NCBI GenBank assembly: GCA_900550035.1
Contig: URQS01000006.1
Span: 19,887 to 83,886 of the forward strand
Length of the DNA: 64,000 nt
Source of the DNA: an uncultured Prevotella sp.
Lineage (GTDB): Bacteria > Bacteroidota > Bacteroidia > Bacteroidales > Bacteroidaceae
Reading direction: 5' to 3'
Every line of letters begins with the position of its first letter. Position 1 is the stretch's first letter. Positions 26,564 through 34,756 of the stretch are shown here, in pieces. The notes beneath the pieces are model-generated. The model had not been told where the DNA came from and ran no database searches. It saw nothing but the letters and a program-made list of their open reading frames with translations. Both the position numbers and the translations under genes were made by a program.

Positions 26564-26899
26564 ACAGTATCTTATGAAGAAAACAGCTTATTCGTTGGTT
26601 TTATGAATGGCACAAAACTATCAATCTGAAAATGCAGTAAAATAAAAAAGGTTGAGGGTGTGTCAAAATAGGAGTTAGAGGAAGTTAAGAAGAAGTTAAT
26701 CCATCTACGATGGATGGAAGTTAACAGACAAATGCTTTATTTTCAGCAATTTATACATATGTCCGCTAACTTCTGTTAACTTCGGGCGAAGCCCAAACTT
26801 CTTTTAACTTCAATTTTGACACACCCTCCACCTTTTTTCCTTAATGTATCTGCAACATCACAACACGTCAACTGAGACGTAGCTGTTCAACCCGAACTA
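26564..26899. other. Non-coding gap after mod dominated by a palindromic element
   Basis: No open reading frame of note. The 80 bases before the element and the 60 after it show nothing recognisable. Confidence 0.6.
26644..26838. mobile_element. 195-bp MITE-like palindromic element
   Basis: The outer arms 26644-26671 and 26811-26838 are reverse complements at 26 of 28 positions, with the core GAGGGTGTGTCAAAAT. Inside, GAAGTTAACAGA (26717-26728) pairs exactly with TCTGTTAACTTC (26772-26783). Further copies of the GAAGTTAA word and a GGGCGAAGCCC minihairpin (26783-26793) are also present. There is no coding capacity. Terminal inverted repeats plus internal symmetry fit a miniature inverted-repeat element. 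The T run on the right end could also let it act as terminator for res-mod. No clear target duplication was seen. Confidence 0.6.
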
Positions 26900-27952
26900 C
26901 TATTCCAGCGGCTCTGTCTTCAGCTCCACCACTCCACCCGTAGCTGGGTCGAGGATGATGTGCGATGTAAACTTCTTGCCGAACAAGGCGCCATTGAGGC
27001 GCTCTACTGTGCCGAACTGTGCAGCATCGGTCTCGTAATAGCCTAAGGGCTTGCCTTCGGCTGTAGCAAGAGTGAGACGGATGTGTCCAGGACGGGCTAC
27101 GCTGAGATTGAAGTCATCCTTAATCTTTGCTACTTCTGCAGGAGTTTCTGGCAACTCTTTAGACACGCCGGTGTCCTCAACATTAGCGTAAATAGGTTCG
27201 CCCGAGTAGTCGTCGGCAGCACAAAGTCCGAAGCTCTTAGAGAAGCGGAACACAACGGGACGCAAATTGTCCTTGGTGGGGACGAAGCTGATGACTGTAG
27301 CAGTAGTGTCGACAACGGTAGTGCCCTGGAAGAGCTGCATCAGTGCAGCCTCTTGAGTGGCAAGCTGGCTGTACATGAGGCGCAGCTGCTCGCCATCCTT
27401 CGGCATGAAGTCAGCCTCGCCACGCGACAGCAGCGAGCGCGAATCGCGTATGTCGTAAATCTCCTGAGCTACGAGCTGAGCCATCTTTGGCATATTGCCG
27501 GCTGAGAGAATGTCCTGACTCATATAGTCGCGCGGATTGAGCGGAGCCTTGCGTGGAGCTGCAACGAAAGCAGCGGGACCCTTGGCACGAGGCGCCTTGG
27601 TATTGATAGCAAGCAACGAACCGTCGGGAGCACAATCTACCGAGAACACGCTGCGCTTCTTGTCGATAGCCACCGTATACTGACGGTCGGCATCAGCACG
27701 ACCCTCCGAACTGAACGACACGCCTACAATACGATAGGATGTATGGCGAGTGTTGACGCCTGCCTTACCGAAATACAACTGCGAGAAACCAGCAAGCTGT
27801 CCCGGCTCGGTGACTGTCTTCTCGACAAGCACCTGCATACGCACTGCTGTCTTGGGCAGCGAATACGACAAACCGTCAACGGGCTTGTCGCCACCAGCCA
27901 TAGCCGACGTTGCGGCTAAGGCCGAGAGTAATAGTGTTGATAATATCTTCAT
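26900..27952 (-). CDS. DUF4831 family secreted protein
   Basis: I use the ATG at 27952, giving 350 residues beginning MKILSTLLLSALAATSAMAG, a clean signal peptide. The frame is open to 28021, but those extra codons are low-complexity and overlap the previous gene. The mature protein resembles the DUF4831 family, known only from Bacteroidetes and predicted to be periplasmic or outer-membrane associated. It has no catalytic motif that I can identify. It follows the NAD(P)HX repair gene by 46 bases containing a 15-16-bp degenerate repeat, so the two may share a transcript. Confidence 0.78.
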   Translation of the reverse strand: MKILSTLLLSALAATSAMAGGDKPVDGLSYSLPKTAVRMQVLVEKTVTEPGQLAGFSQLYFGKAGVNTRHTSYRIVGVSFSSEGRADADRQYTVAIDKKRSVFSVDCAPDGSLLAINTKAPRAKGPAAFVAAPRKAPLNPRDYMSQDILSAGNMPKMAQLVAQEIYDIRDSRSLLSRGEADFMPKDGEQLRLMYSQLATQEAALMQLFQGTTVVDTTATVISFVPTKDNLRPVVFRFSKSFGLCAADDYSGEPIYANVEDTGVSKELPETPAEVAKIKDDFNLSVARPGHIRLTLATAEGKPLGYYETDAAQFGTVERLNGALFGKKFTSHIILDPATGGVVELKTEPLE

Positions 27953-27954
27953 AT

Positions 27955-28000
27955 CTACTTGTATCTTGTTAACTTGTATCTTGTCTACTCGTATTTTGTC
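27955..28000. repeat. Degenerate 15-16-bp tandem repeat
   Basis: Three imperfect copies of ACTTGTATCTTGT lie between the NAD(P)HX repair gene and the DUF4831 gene, the first unit touching the start region of the latter. Confidence 0.6.
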
Positions 28001-29510
28001 AATACAATGCCTTGAAAGCATCGGGCAGCGCAGCGATGATGTCGCTTGCCACGAGCGACTCCTTGCCTACACGCTGCGCGGCTATGTCGCCAGCCAGTCC
28101 GTGCAGATACATACCCACGACGCAGGCATTCTTGCGCGAATAGCCACGAGCCAGAAGTCCGGTGATAATGCCCGTAAGCACATCGCCGCTACCAGCTGTA
28201 GCCATGCCCGAATTGCCAGTGGTGTTAAACATTACGCTTCCATCGGGCATGCACAATGCGGTATAATGACCCTTGAGCATAATGTATGCTCGCAGATTCT
28301 CAGCCATGTCGCGTGCAACCGCCAGACGCTCACCCTCGCTGTGGCTTGCTGTACCAGCCAAGCGGTCGAGCTCGCGCGGATGCGGAGTCATTATCATGTT
28401 GTCGGGCAGCTGACTTATCCACATGCCATGCGAGCCGAGCATGTTGAGGGCATCGGCATCAAGCACTACAGGACACTGCGTCTGCTGCAACTGCGACATC
28501 AACGCAAGTGCCGAACCTTCGTCGCGACCCAATCCCGGACCGATGCCTACGGCATTATACTCCTCGGTAGATATTGCCTCAGAGTAGTAGTTCTCGCTGT
28601 CGGGATGGACTATCGCCTCTGGCACCGACATCTGCATTATAGCGTAGTTGCAACGCGGTGTAAGCGTAGTCACCTTGCCCACCCCACTGCGTATACATGC
28701 ACGTGTGGCAAGTACAGCGGCACCAGCCATGCCTTCGCTTCCAGCTATGAGCAGCGCACTGCCCATCATGCCTTTATGGGCGAAGTCGTCACGATGAAGC
28801 ATCATCTGGCGCACAAGGTCAGCCTCAACAGTAGAGTAGGCTGAGGGGATGCTCTTGATATATTCTTTCGACAGACGTATGTCAAGCACACGCACCACAC
28901 CAAGATACTGCTGGCAGTCGGCAAAGAACATGACAAGCTTCTTCATTTGCAGGGTCAGCGTCACGTCGGCACGTACCACTGCCTTGTGCGATACGCCGAT
29001 GTTATCCTCAGTCATAAGACCCGACGGAACGTCTATGCTCACAACACGTGCCGGCGACTGATTGATGTATTTCACAAGCGAAGCAAAGCCTCCCTCCAAT
29101 GGTTTGTTAAGTCCAGAACCGAAGAGTCCGTCGATGATAAGTGTCTGTTCGGTGAGCTTGGGCGGATCGAAATTGGTTGACACCTCGGTGAAATGGTGTA
29201 TCAAGCCATCGTTGATAAGACGGTCGCGATTCTTGGCACACTCGTCCGATAGATGTCCATGCACGTTAAACAGATAAACGTCAACAGTATAGCCTTTCTC
29301 GACAAGCATGCGCGACACAGCCAATGCGTCGCCGCCGTTGTTGCCGGGACCGGCAAACACCACAACGGGAGTGCCCTGAGGCCACTGCTGCTGGATGGCT
29401 GCAGTGATGGCACGCGCAGCACGCTCCATAAGGTCGATCGACGCAATAGGTTCATGCTCGATTGTGTACTTGTCGAGCTCGCGTATCTGCGCTCCAGTAA
29501 GTATCTTCAT
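27999..29510 (-). CDS. nnrD: Bifunctional NAD(P)H-hydrate epimerase / ADP-dependent dehydratase
   Basis: The 503-residue protein fuses an N-terminal YjeF_N epimerase domain (about 1-215; FAGPGNNGGDALAVSR near 51-66) to a C-terminal ribokinase-like dehydratase domain (about 225-500). The second domain has VGIGPGLGRDE, DADALN, TPHPRELDRL and the nucleotide loop NSGMATAGSGDVLTG. It repairs NADHX and NADPHX, the hydrated damage forms of the cofactors. The fused form is the usual bacterial one. Its own promoter is visible upstream, downstream of a candidate small RNA terminator. Confidence 0.95.
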   Translation of the reverse strand: MKILTGAQIRELDKYTIEHEPIASIDLMERAARAITAAIQQQWPQGTPVVVFAGPGNNGGDALAVSRMLVEKGYTVDVYLFNVHGHLSDECAKNRDRLINDGLIHHFTEVSTNFDPPKLTEQTLIIDGLFGSGLNKPLEGGFASLVKYINQSPARVVSIDVPSGLMTEDNIGVSHKAVVRADVTLTLQMKKLVMFFADCQQYLGVVRVLDIRLSKEYIKSIPSAYSTVEADLVRQMMLHRDDFAHKGMMGSALLIAGSEGMAGAAVLATRACIRSGVGKVTTLTPRCNYAIMQMSVPEAIVHPDSENYYSEAISTEEYNAVGIGPGLGRDEGSALALMSQLQQTQCPVVLDADALNMLGSHGMWISQLPDNMIMTPHPRELDRLAGTASHSEGERLAVARDMAENLRAYIMLKGHYTALCMPDGSVMFNTTGNSGMATAGSGDVLTGIITGLLARGYSRKNACVVGMYLHGLAGDIAAQRVGKESLVASDIIAALPDAFKALY

Positions 29511-29554
29511 ATCTATACAGTATTATTTTTACATTTTGTGATTGTGCAAAAATA

Positions 29555-29585
29555 CAAAAATAAAAGGAAATAGTAGCCATAACAA
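29555..29585 (-). promoter_or_regulatory. nnrD promoter
   Basis: On the minus strand TTG (29583-29585) is followed after 20 bases by TATTTTTG (29555-29562). A second TATTTTTG immediately downstream (29547-29554) could serve as an alternate -7. Confidence 0.65.
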
Positions 29586-29630
29586 CAGGAAAATGGCCAC
29601 AAAATGATGTATTACGAAACGTAAAGGCAC

Positions 29631-29690
29631 AAAAAAAGGGGCTCCGCTGAGTCCCAACCTTTGTTAACCTTAAATCTAATACCATGAAAA
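29631..29690 (-). ncRNA. Candidate orphan small RNA of about 60 nucleotides
   Basis: A near-ideal promoter (TTTG-N19-TAACTTTG, 29697-29727) would start RNA near 29690. After about 35 bases a hairpin follows: GGGACTC (29649-29655) with GAGCCCC (29638-29644), one mismatch, and then seven T (29631-29637). No protein gene fits between promoter and terminator. It is either a free small RNA or an attenuator leader ahead of nnrD. I do not recognise an established family. Confidence 0.6.
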
Positions 29691-29696
29691 ACAATG

Positions 29697-29727
29697 CAAA
29701 GTTACGCTCATTTTGCGATACGGCAAA
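29697..29727 (-). promoter_or_regulatory. Promoter of the candidate small RNA
   Basis: TTTG (29724-29727), 19 bases, TAACTTTG (29697-29704) on the minus strand, among the best promoter matches in the window. Confidence 0.72.
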
Positions 29728-29809
29728 TTTTTTATTACAATTTTATGTTAACGAGCACATTTTCAAAGTATTTTATTGATTTGTATCAACTAGTTTGCAA
29801 TATTTGTTG

Positions 29810-29817
29810 TATATTTG
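29810..29817 (+). promoter_or_regulatory. -7 element TATATTTG of the sensor kinase gene
   Basis: TATATTTG matches TAnnTTTG. Several TTTG words lie upstream but none at the 19-20-base spacing. Confidence 0.45.
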
Positions 29818-29906
29818 CAAAAGATAAACTGCATCCAGGCTATTGAAGCCTTTTTCATTACGCTTTGCTGCAATATCAATGTACTAAAAAACAGAAAACG
29901 TGTACA

Positions 29907-31961
29907 ATGAAAAATATGAACACGACAACAAAACAACTGCTTGAGGCTACAATAATAGCATGTATAGCGGTCGTAACCATAGCCTTACTGGTATGCAATC
30001 CAAAGCAAAGCAATAACGATATGGCGCAAAACGGCAACATGCGGTGGCTCGACGATTCTATTGCAGCACTCGCTCCGTCAGCTCTGCAAGCCATAGAGCG
30101 TGGCATGAACGAGGCTGACGACAGCACAACATACTACGAATACGTGCTGCGAAAGGCCCTCTACTACAGCCTGACCGAGCGCCCCGAACGTGCCGACACG
30201 CTCATCGACCGTGTAACTGCATTCGTAATGCACCAGGACGACGGCTATTACGCCATCAACGGAACATGCCTCTCGCCACGCCTCAACTCGCTTATAGCCG
30301 GCGCAAAGGCTTGCCAAGCGGCGCGCGACATGAGTTGTCATCGCGACCCGCGACACATTGTATCACTCTACAACGACACTTATCAGCTGCTGCTCAATAG
30401 CGACAGCAAGCACAACTTGCCCAAGACGTGCGCCAATATGGCTGATGCCTACCTGCAATGCAACGACCTGCCCAACGCTGCAAAATGGTACCGACGTGCC
30501 CTGTTTCTTGTTGACTCATTGAATCTGCCGCAGAAAGAGAACGTTACGCTGTATATGGGACTGGCGCAGATATACCTTACGCTGCACGACTATAACAAGG
30601 CGAAGCTGTACTACGAACGCACTGAGCCTCATCTGAAAGAAATGTCGCCGGCTATGCAGGCGTACTTCATCAACAATCTGGGCAACTTTTACTACTACCA
30701 AAAAGACTATGACAATGCGCTGAAGACATTCCTGCGCATGAAGAAGATGCTTGAAGAGCACAGGATGATACGTACGTTCGACATGTATCTGTGCAAGATA
30801 AATCTTGCCGATGTGTATCTGAACCTCAACCGACTGGCCGAAGCAACAAAGATGCTTGACGAGGTGGAGCCGTTCTTCCGCTCCACTGGCGACAACACAT
30901 CTATATACTACTGCAACACCATACGATTTGGTATTGCTATAAGGTCGGGACATATGGACGAAGCAAGACGCATGATAGAGGCTGACACTGACGAGTCGCT
31001 GATACCTAACAGCTTGGTGAACATACGCAAGAGATATAAGCGCAAATACTATGAGCTGTCCGGACAGTATGATAAGGCGTACGCTATGCTCAAACAGACA
31101 ATGTTCACAAACGACTCTATCGAGAGCGACCTCTCGAAAATGCGTACTGCCGACATCATGGCACAATTCACCAACGACACCCTGCGCCTGCACCACGACC
31201 TGGCTATAGAGCATAAGAACACCGAAATACAGAGCGTGAGACTCGTCAGCTCACTGGCAATCTCGTTTGCCATCATGCTCGCAATGCTACTTATTCTGTG
31301 GTATTTGTATCTGCGCAAACGCCGATTTAAGGTGCAACTGCAAATGATGAACCTTAAACTTGACAATATACGCAACCGTATCTCGCCACACTTTATGTTC
31401 AACGTGCTCAACAACCGTATCATAAAGTCGGGCGTGAAGGAGGCCAACGAACTGACCGAACTGGCACAACTAATACGTGCCAATCTCGACATGTCGAGCA
31501 CACTGGGTGCAATACTGTCGCAGGAACTAGAATTTGTGAAGCAATATGTTCGCGTGCAGAGCTATCTGATGGGCGACGACTTTAAGTTTGAGGTGGACAT
31601 AGCACCCAATATAGACACCGACCAGGTAAAGATTCCGTCGATGTTCATACAGATTATTACAGAAAACTCCATAAAACACGGTTTGAGAAACAAGGAGGGC
31701 AGCAAGTTGCTGCGCATCGCCGTAACGCAAGAACATAACGAAACGGTGATAAAAGTGACAGACAACGGACCGGGATTTAATCCTGCTACGCTGCGCCGAA
31801 AAACCGGACTGAATATAATAACACAAAGCATTGCTGTTATTAACTTCAGAAACAATGAAAAAATAAGATTCGCAATAAAGAATATCTATAGCGATGACGG
31901 CAAGCAAACAAACGGATGCGAAGCCACACTGAGAGTACCAAAGGGTATCAAAATAGAGTGA
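29907..31961 (+). CDS. LytS/YehU-type sensor histidine kinase with TPR sensor domain
   Basis: I prefer the ATG at 29907 (MKNMNTTTKQ), giving 684 residues. An in-frame ATG at 29865 adds 14 residues. A membrane segment near residues 15-33 is followed by an extracytoplasmic region with about four or more TPR units (for example NLPKTCANMADAYLQCNDLP, MGLAQIYLTLHDYNKAKLYY, NNLGNFYYYQKDYDNALKTF). A second membrane segment follows near 450-470. The His_kinase domain has the phosphoacceptor His495 in SPHFMFNVLNN. The ATPase part has ENSIKHGL and DNGPGFNPATL. It phosphorylates the LytTR regulator encoded 40 bases downstream. The signal is unknown; TPR domains suggest protein or peptide sensing. Confidence 0.92.
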   Translation: MKNMNTTTKQLLEATIIACIAVVTIALLVCNPKQSNNDMAQNGNMRWLDDSIAALAPSALQAIERGMNEADDSTTYYEYVLRKALYYSLTERPERADTLIDRVTAFVMHQDDGYYAINGTCLSPRLNSLIAGAKACQAARDMSCHRDPRHIVSLYNDTYQLLLNSDSKHNLPKTCANMADAYLQCNDLPNAAKWYRRALFLVDSLNLPQKENVTLYMGLAQIYLTLHDYNKAKLYYERTEPHLKEMSPAMQAYFINNLGNFYYYQKDYDNALKTFLRMKKMLEEHRMIRTFDMYLCKINLADVYLNLNRLAEATKMLDEVEPFFRSTGDNTSIYYCNTIRFGIAIRSGHMDEARRMIEADTDESLIPNSLVNIRKRYKRKYYELSGQYDKAYAMLKQTMFTNDSIESDLSKMRTADIMAQFTNDTLRLHHDLAIEHKNTEIQSVRLVSSLAISFAIMLAMLLILWYLYLRKRRFKVQLQMMNLKLDNIRNRISPHFMFNVLNNRIIKSGVKEANELTELAQLIRANLDMSSTLGAILSQELEFVKQYVRVQSYLMGDDFKFEVDIAPNIDTDQVKIPSMFIQIITENSIKHGLRNKEGSKLLRIAVTQEHNETVIKVTDNGPGFNPATLRRKTGLNIITQSIAVINFRNNEKIRFAIKNIYSDDGKQTNGCEATLRVPKGIKIE

Positions 31962-32001
31962 ACTTTTAAATAAAACCAACTTTACAAAACTGACAGACTA
32001 T

Positions 32002-32787
32002 ATGGACATATTAATAATAGACGACGACCGACAGGCTGCTGAAGTACTAAAAAAGAAGCTGACTGAATACAACGAAATGAACGTTGTAGGTATGGCATAC
32101 AACGGAATGGACGGATTGCAACTATTCAACGAGTGCAAGCCCGACCTAATATTTCTGGATGTAGACATGCCCGATATATCTGGCATAGATTTTCTGGAGC
32201 GTATCGAGGCACGCCCCAGCAATCACTGTCGAGTGATAATGTACACGGCTCACAGCAAATATATGCTGTCGGCATTCCGCAATAAGGCATTCGACTATCT
32301 ACTTAAACCCATCAACGATGCCGAACTGCGCATCATTATACGAAGGGTTTGTATAGACACTAATTATGAACAGCCACAAACACAACAAGCTACAAGCACT
32401 ACTGCCCCACCGACAATAATCGGCGACGGCATTGCACGACGCAATGACGGCAAATATATAGTATACACAAATGCTGTAGACTTCAGGTTGGTGGATATAA
32501 ACGATGTAGGACTGTTTGCCTACAATAGCGACTTGCGTGTTTGGGAATTGACACTGGCAGGCGAAAAAGACCCTATCCGACTGAAGCGCAACGTCAACAG
32601 CGACACGATTCTGGCTCTCAACGACACACTGGTGCGCGTGAGCCAAAAGCATGTTATAAATATCAGCTATCTGATGGAGGTGACCGACAATACGTGCCGA
32701 TTCTACCCTCCATTCAACAAACTGGATAACGTGAAGGTGGGACGCTTCTTCCGCAAGAAACTGATTGACCGCTTCAGCAGTTTGTAA
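32002..32787 (+). CDS. LytTR-family response regulator
   Basis: The 261-residue protein has a receiver domain (1-115) with acidic pocket DDD near residues 7-9, phosphoacceptor Asp53 in LDVDMPD, and the conserved Lys in LLKPI near 105. A linker rich in Gln/Thr (about 125-140) leads to a LytTR DNA-binding domain (about 150-255) with KRNVNSDTILALND and VRVSQKHVINISYL. It is the partner of the TPR kinase. LytTR regulators bind pairs of short direct repeats upstream of target genes. No obvious target is next to the pair, as the next gene converges on it. Confidence 0.94.
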   Translation: MDILIIDDDRQAAEVLKKKLTEYNEMNVVGMAYNGMDGLQLFNECKPDLIFLDVDMPDISGIDFLERIEARPSNHCRVIMYTAHSKYMLSAFRNKAFDYLLKPINDAELRIIIRRVCIDTNYEQPQTQQATSTTAPPTIIGDGIARRNDGKYIVYTNAVDFRLVDINDVGLFAYNSDLRVWELTLAGEKDPIRLKRNVNSDTILALNDTLVRVSQKHVINISYLMEVTDNTCRFYPPFNKLDNVKVGRFFRKKLIDRFSSL

Positions 32788-32806
32788 CAGCCTACCTTAC
32801 ATATTA

Positions 32807-33637
32807 TTATACAAGAGCTATACCGTTGTCGGTGATATTAATCAGTCGACGACGGTATAGATCGCCTATGGCACGCTTGTACACCTTCTTGCTCACCTGG
32901 AAGCGACGCTTTATGTCCTCGGCATCGCTGCGGTCGCCAAGGTCGCACACACCACCATTGTCTTTAAGATACTGCAGCAGGGTTTCGGAGAAATCGAGTG
33001 TCTGCTGACGACCTGTAGGCTGAAGCGTAACGTCTATTTTGCCGTCGGGACGCACCGTGTTGATATATCCCTTCACACGGTCGCCGGTGTGCAGATAGCG
33101 GAACACCTGGTCTTCGTAAACAAGTCCGGGATAGCAGTTGTCGATTATCACCTTAAATCCCATCTCGGTCTTCTGCCACACCAATAGGTCTACCTCCTGA
33201 CCGTGGTTGTAGAAAGGATGACGCTCGGCAAAATAGCGCTCCACCTTGGCAGATGCCACAATGCGGTAGCTCTCCTCGTCGATGTGTACATGCACGATGT
33301 AGCTCTCGCCCTTCTGCATGCGCTTCTTCTGCTCGCGGAACGGACAGAAGATGTCTTTCATCAGTCCCCAGTTGAGGAATGCGCCATACTCGTTGACCCA
33401 CGAAACCTCCAAATAAGCGAAGTCGCCCACCTTGCAAAGCGGATGCTCGGTAGTAGCAACGGGACGCTCCTCCTGGTCGAGATAGACAAACACTTCGAGC
33501 TCGTCGCCCGGCTTCACACCCTCTGGTACATAACGCTTGGGCAATAATATCTCGCCCTCATTGCCGCCGTCGAGGTACAATCCGAAGTCTACCTCCTTCA
33601 CAACGGTCATCTTATTGTAATCGCCAAGTTTTATCAT
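32807..33637 (-). CDS. CvfB-like S1 RNA-binding protein
   Basis: The 276-residue protein contains three S1-like beta-barrel units: KEVDFGLYLDGGNEGEILLP near 15-35, WVNEYGAFLNWGLMKDIFCP near 80-98, and PGLVYEDQVFRYLHTGDRVKGYI near 170-192. A C-terminal winged-helix segment spans about 215-276. This is the architecture of CvfB/YitL proteins, which bind RNA and affect virulence or stress gene expression in Gram-positive bacteria. Its targets in Bacteroidetes are not established. It converges on the response regulator gene with only 19 bases between stops. Confidence 0.87.
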   Translation of the reverse strand: MIKLGDYNKMTVVKEVDFGLYLDGGNEGEILLPKRYVPEGVKPGDELEVFVYLDQEERPVATTEHPLCKVGDFAYLEVSWVNEYGAFLNWGLMKDIFCPFREQKKRMQKGESYIVHVHIDEESYRIVASAKVERYFAERHPFYNHGQEVDLLVWQKTEMGFKVIIDNCYPGLVYEDQVFRYLHTGDRVKGYINTVRPDGKIDVTLQPTGRQQTLDFSETLLQYLKDNGGVCDLGDRSDAEDIKRRFQVSKKVYKRAIGDLYRRRLINITDNGIALV

Positions 33638-33984
33638 AAAGTTCTATTTGTAAACAGTTAAACAATTAATTAGCTATAGGACTGCAACAATACAACATGT
33701 TGAAAGCCCTAATAGTTTATAGACCGAAATGCAATAGCTCAACAAATGCGGGCTGAAAGCCCAATAATCACATAGCCCAGGGCAACGCCCTGGGTAAGAG
33801 AACAAGCACAATCTTGCGCCCTGCAAGGGCAAAAGCTCTTATCATCAATGCTTTTGCCCTTACAGGGCGCATTGTTATTTGGAATTAATCTCCCCAGGGC
33901 GCTGCCCTGGGCTATGTACTTCTGCCCCTTCGGGGCGTACTGCTTGTGTCCCAATTGCCTTATCCTTGTTAAACTAGTCTATTA
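33638..33984. other. Gap with a block of five GC-rich hairpins
   Basis: No gene. The block is described separately. The remainder, 33638-33749, is plain AT-rich sequence upstream of the CvfB-like gene, with no strong -7 match. Confidence 0.6.
33750..33936. repeat. REP-like cluster of five palindromes
   Basis: In order: GGGCTGAAAGCCC (33750-33762), CCCAGGGCAACGCCCTGGG (33776-33794), a 21-bp stem 33816-33836 with 33850-33870 (one mismatch; arms begin GCGCCCTG and end AAAAGC), CCCAGGGCGCTGCCCTGGG (33893-33911), and GCCCCTTCGGGGC (33924-33936). The long stem has a close relative at 45511-45571, so it belongs to a dispersed family. It sits between the LolD-type gene end and the CvfB-like gene start. 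Confidence 0.88.
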
Positions 33985-34671
33985 TTACACTATATCGTTC
34001 TTCACTTCACTTTCCTCTGCATCCTTAATCTGTCCGTCCTCAATATGTATGGTGCGGTCGGTGATGCTTGCCAGATGCTCGTCGTGAGTGACGATGACGA
34101 AGGTCTGACCAAAGCGGTCGCGCAGGTCGAAGAAGAGCTGATGGAGTTCGGCCTTGTTCTTTGAATCGAGCGAACCGGACGGTTCGTCGGCAAAGACTAC
34201 AGCAGGATTGTTGACGAGGGCACGTGCCACTGCCACACGCTGCTTCTCGCCGCCCGACAGTTCGGCAGGCTTGTGCGAAGCGCGGTCGGCAAGTCCCATG
34301 AACTCGAGCAGTTCCATGGCACGCTGCTTAGCCTCCGACTGGCTCTTGCCACCAATAAAGGCAGGTATCATCACGTTCTCAAGAGCTGTAAACTCGGGCA
34401 GAAGCTGATGAAACTGGAACACAAATCCTATATGACGGTTGCGGAAATCACTCAACTTCTTTGTAGAAAGGCTGCGCACGTCTACTCCATCGACAACTAT
34501 CTCGCCGCTGTCGGGGCTGTCGAGCGTACCCATTATCTGCAACAATGTTGTCTTGCCAGCACCACTCGGTCCGACAATGCTCACCACCTCGCCCTTATTG
34601 ATGTGGAGGTCGATGCCCTTAAGCACCTGAAGCGAGCCGAAACTCTTAGTTATTCCTTTAATGTCAATCAT
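33985..34671 (-). CDS. lolD: ABC transporter ATP-binding protein, LolD-like
   Basis: The 228-residue ATPase has Walker A GPSGAGKT (34-41), signature LSGGEKQR (138-145) and Walker B VVFADEPSGSLDS (from 158). Family features match LolD/FtsE/MacB ATPases. LolD powers release of lipoproteins from the inner membrane for outer-membrane sorting. No permease gene adjoins it here; in Bacteroidetes lolCE-type permeases are often elsewhere. A MacB-type role cannot be excluded. Confidence 0.82.
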   Translation of the reverse strand: MIDIKGITKSFGSLQVLKGIDLHINKGEVVSIVGPSGAGKTTLLQIMGTLDSPDSGEIVVDGVDVRSLSTKKLSDFRNRHIGFVFQFHQLLPEFTALENVMIPAFIGGKSQSEAKQRAMELLEFMGLADRASHKPAELSGGEKQRVAVARALVNNPAVVFADEPSGSLDSKNKAELHQLFFDLRDRFGQTFVIVTHDEHLASITDRTIHIEDGQIKDAEESEVKNDIV

Positions 34672-34756
34672 ATTGAGTTTTGAATTTTGAGTTTTGAATT
34701 CTGAATTGTTCTCGGCTACGCCTGCAATTTTGAATTATTCATTTTTGAATTTTCAA
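34672..34756. repeat. Heptad array with embedded GGCTACGCC minihairpin
   Basis: Seven-base units of the GAATTTT/GAGTTTT type surround the core GTTCTCGGCTACGCCTGC (34708-34725). The reverse complement of this core recurs at 40810-40827 and 53181-53198 with only the central base changed. Confidence 0.85.

Larger units (their letters stand above)
29511..29864. other. Gap holding the nnrD promoter, a candidate small RNA and the kinase promoter
   Basis: The gap between nnrD (minus) and the sensor kinase (plus) contains no convincing protein gene. A 31-codon frame from the ATG at 29683 (MKNNAKLRSFC...) overlaps the antisense RNA unit and is not supported. The separate regulatory items are listed individually. 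Confidence 0.6.

Noticed and set aside
26644..26838. Simple intrinsic terminator only
   Set aside because: A 28-bp outer stem with a 139-base loop and further nested inverted repeats is far larger than a terminator; a mobile palindrome that may also terminate is the better description.
27750..28844. Plus-strand frame of 364 codons across the DUF4831 and nnrD genes
   Set aside because: It crosses the boundary of two well-supported minus-strand genes and has no domain.
29683..29778. A 31-codon plus-strand peptide (MKNNAKLRSFC...)
   Set aside because: It lies antisense to the candidate small RNA and its promoter, and no promoter or ribosome site for it is visible.
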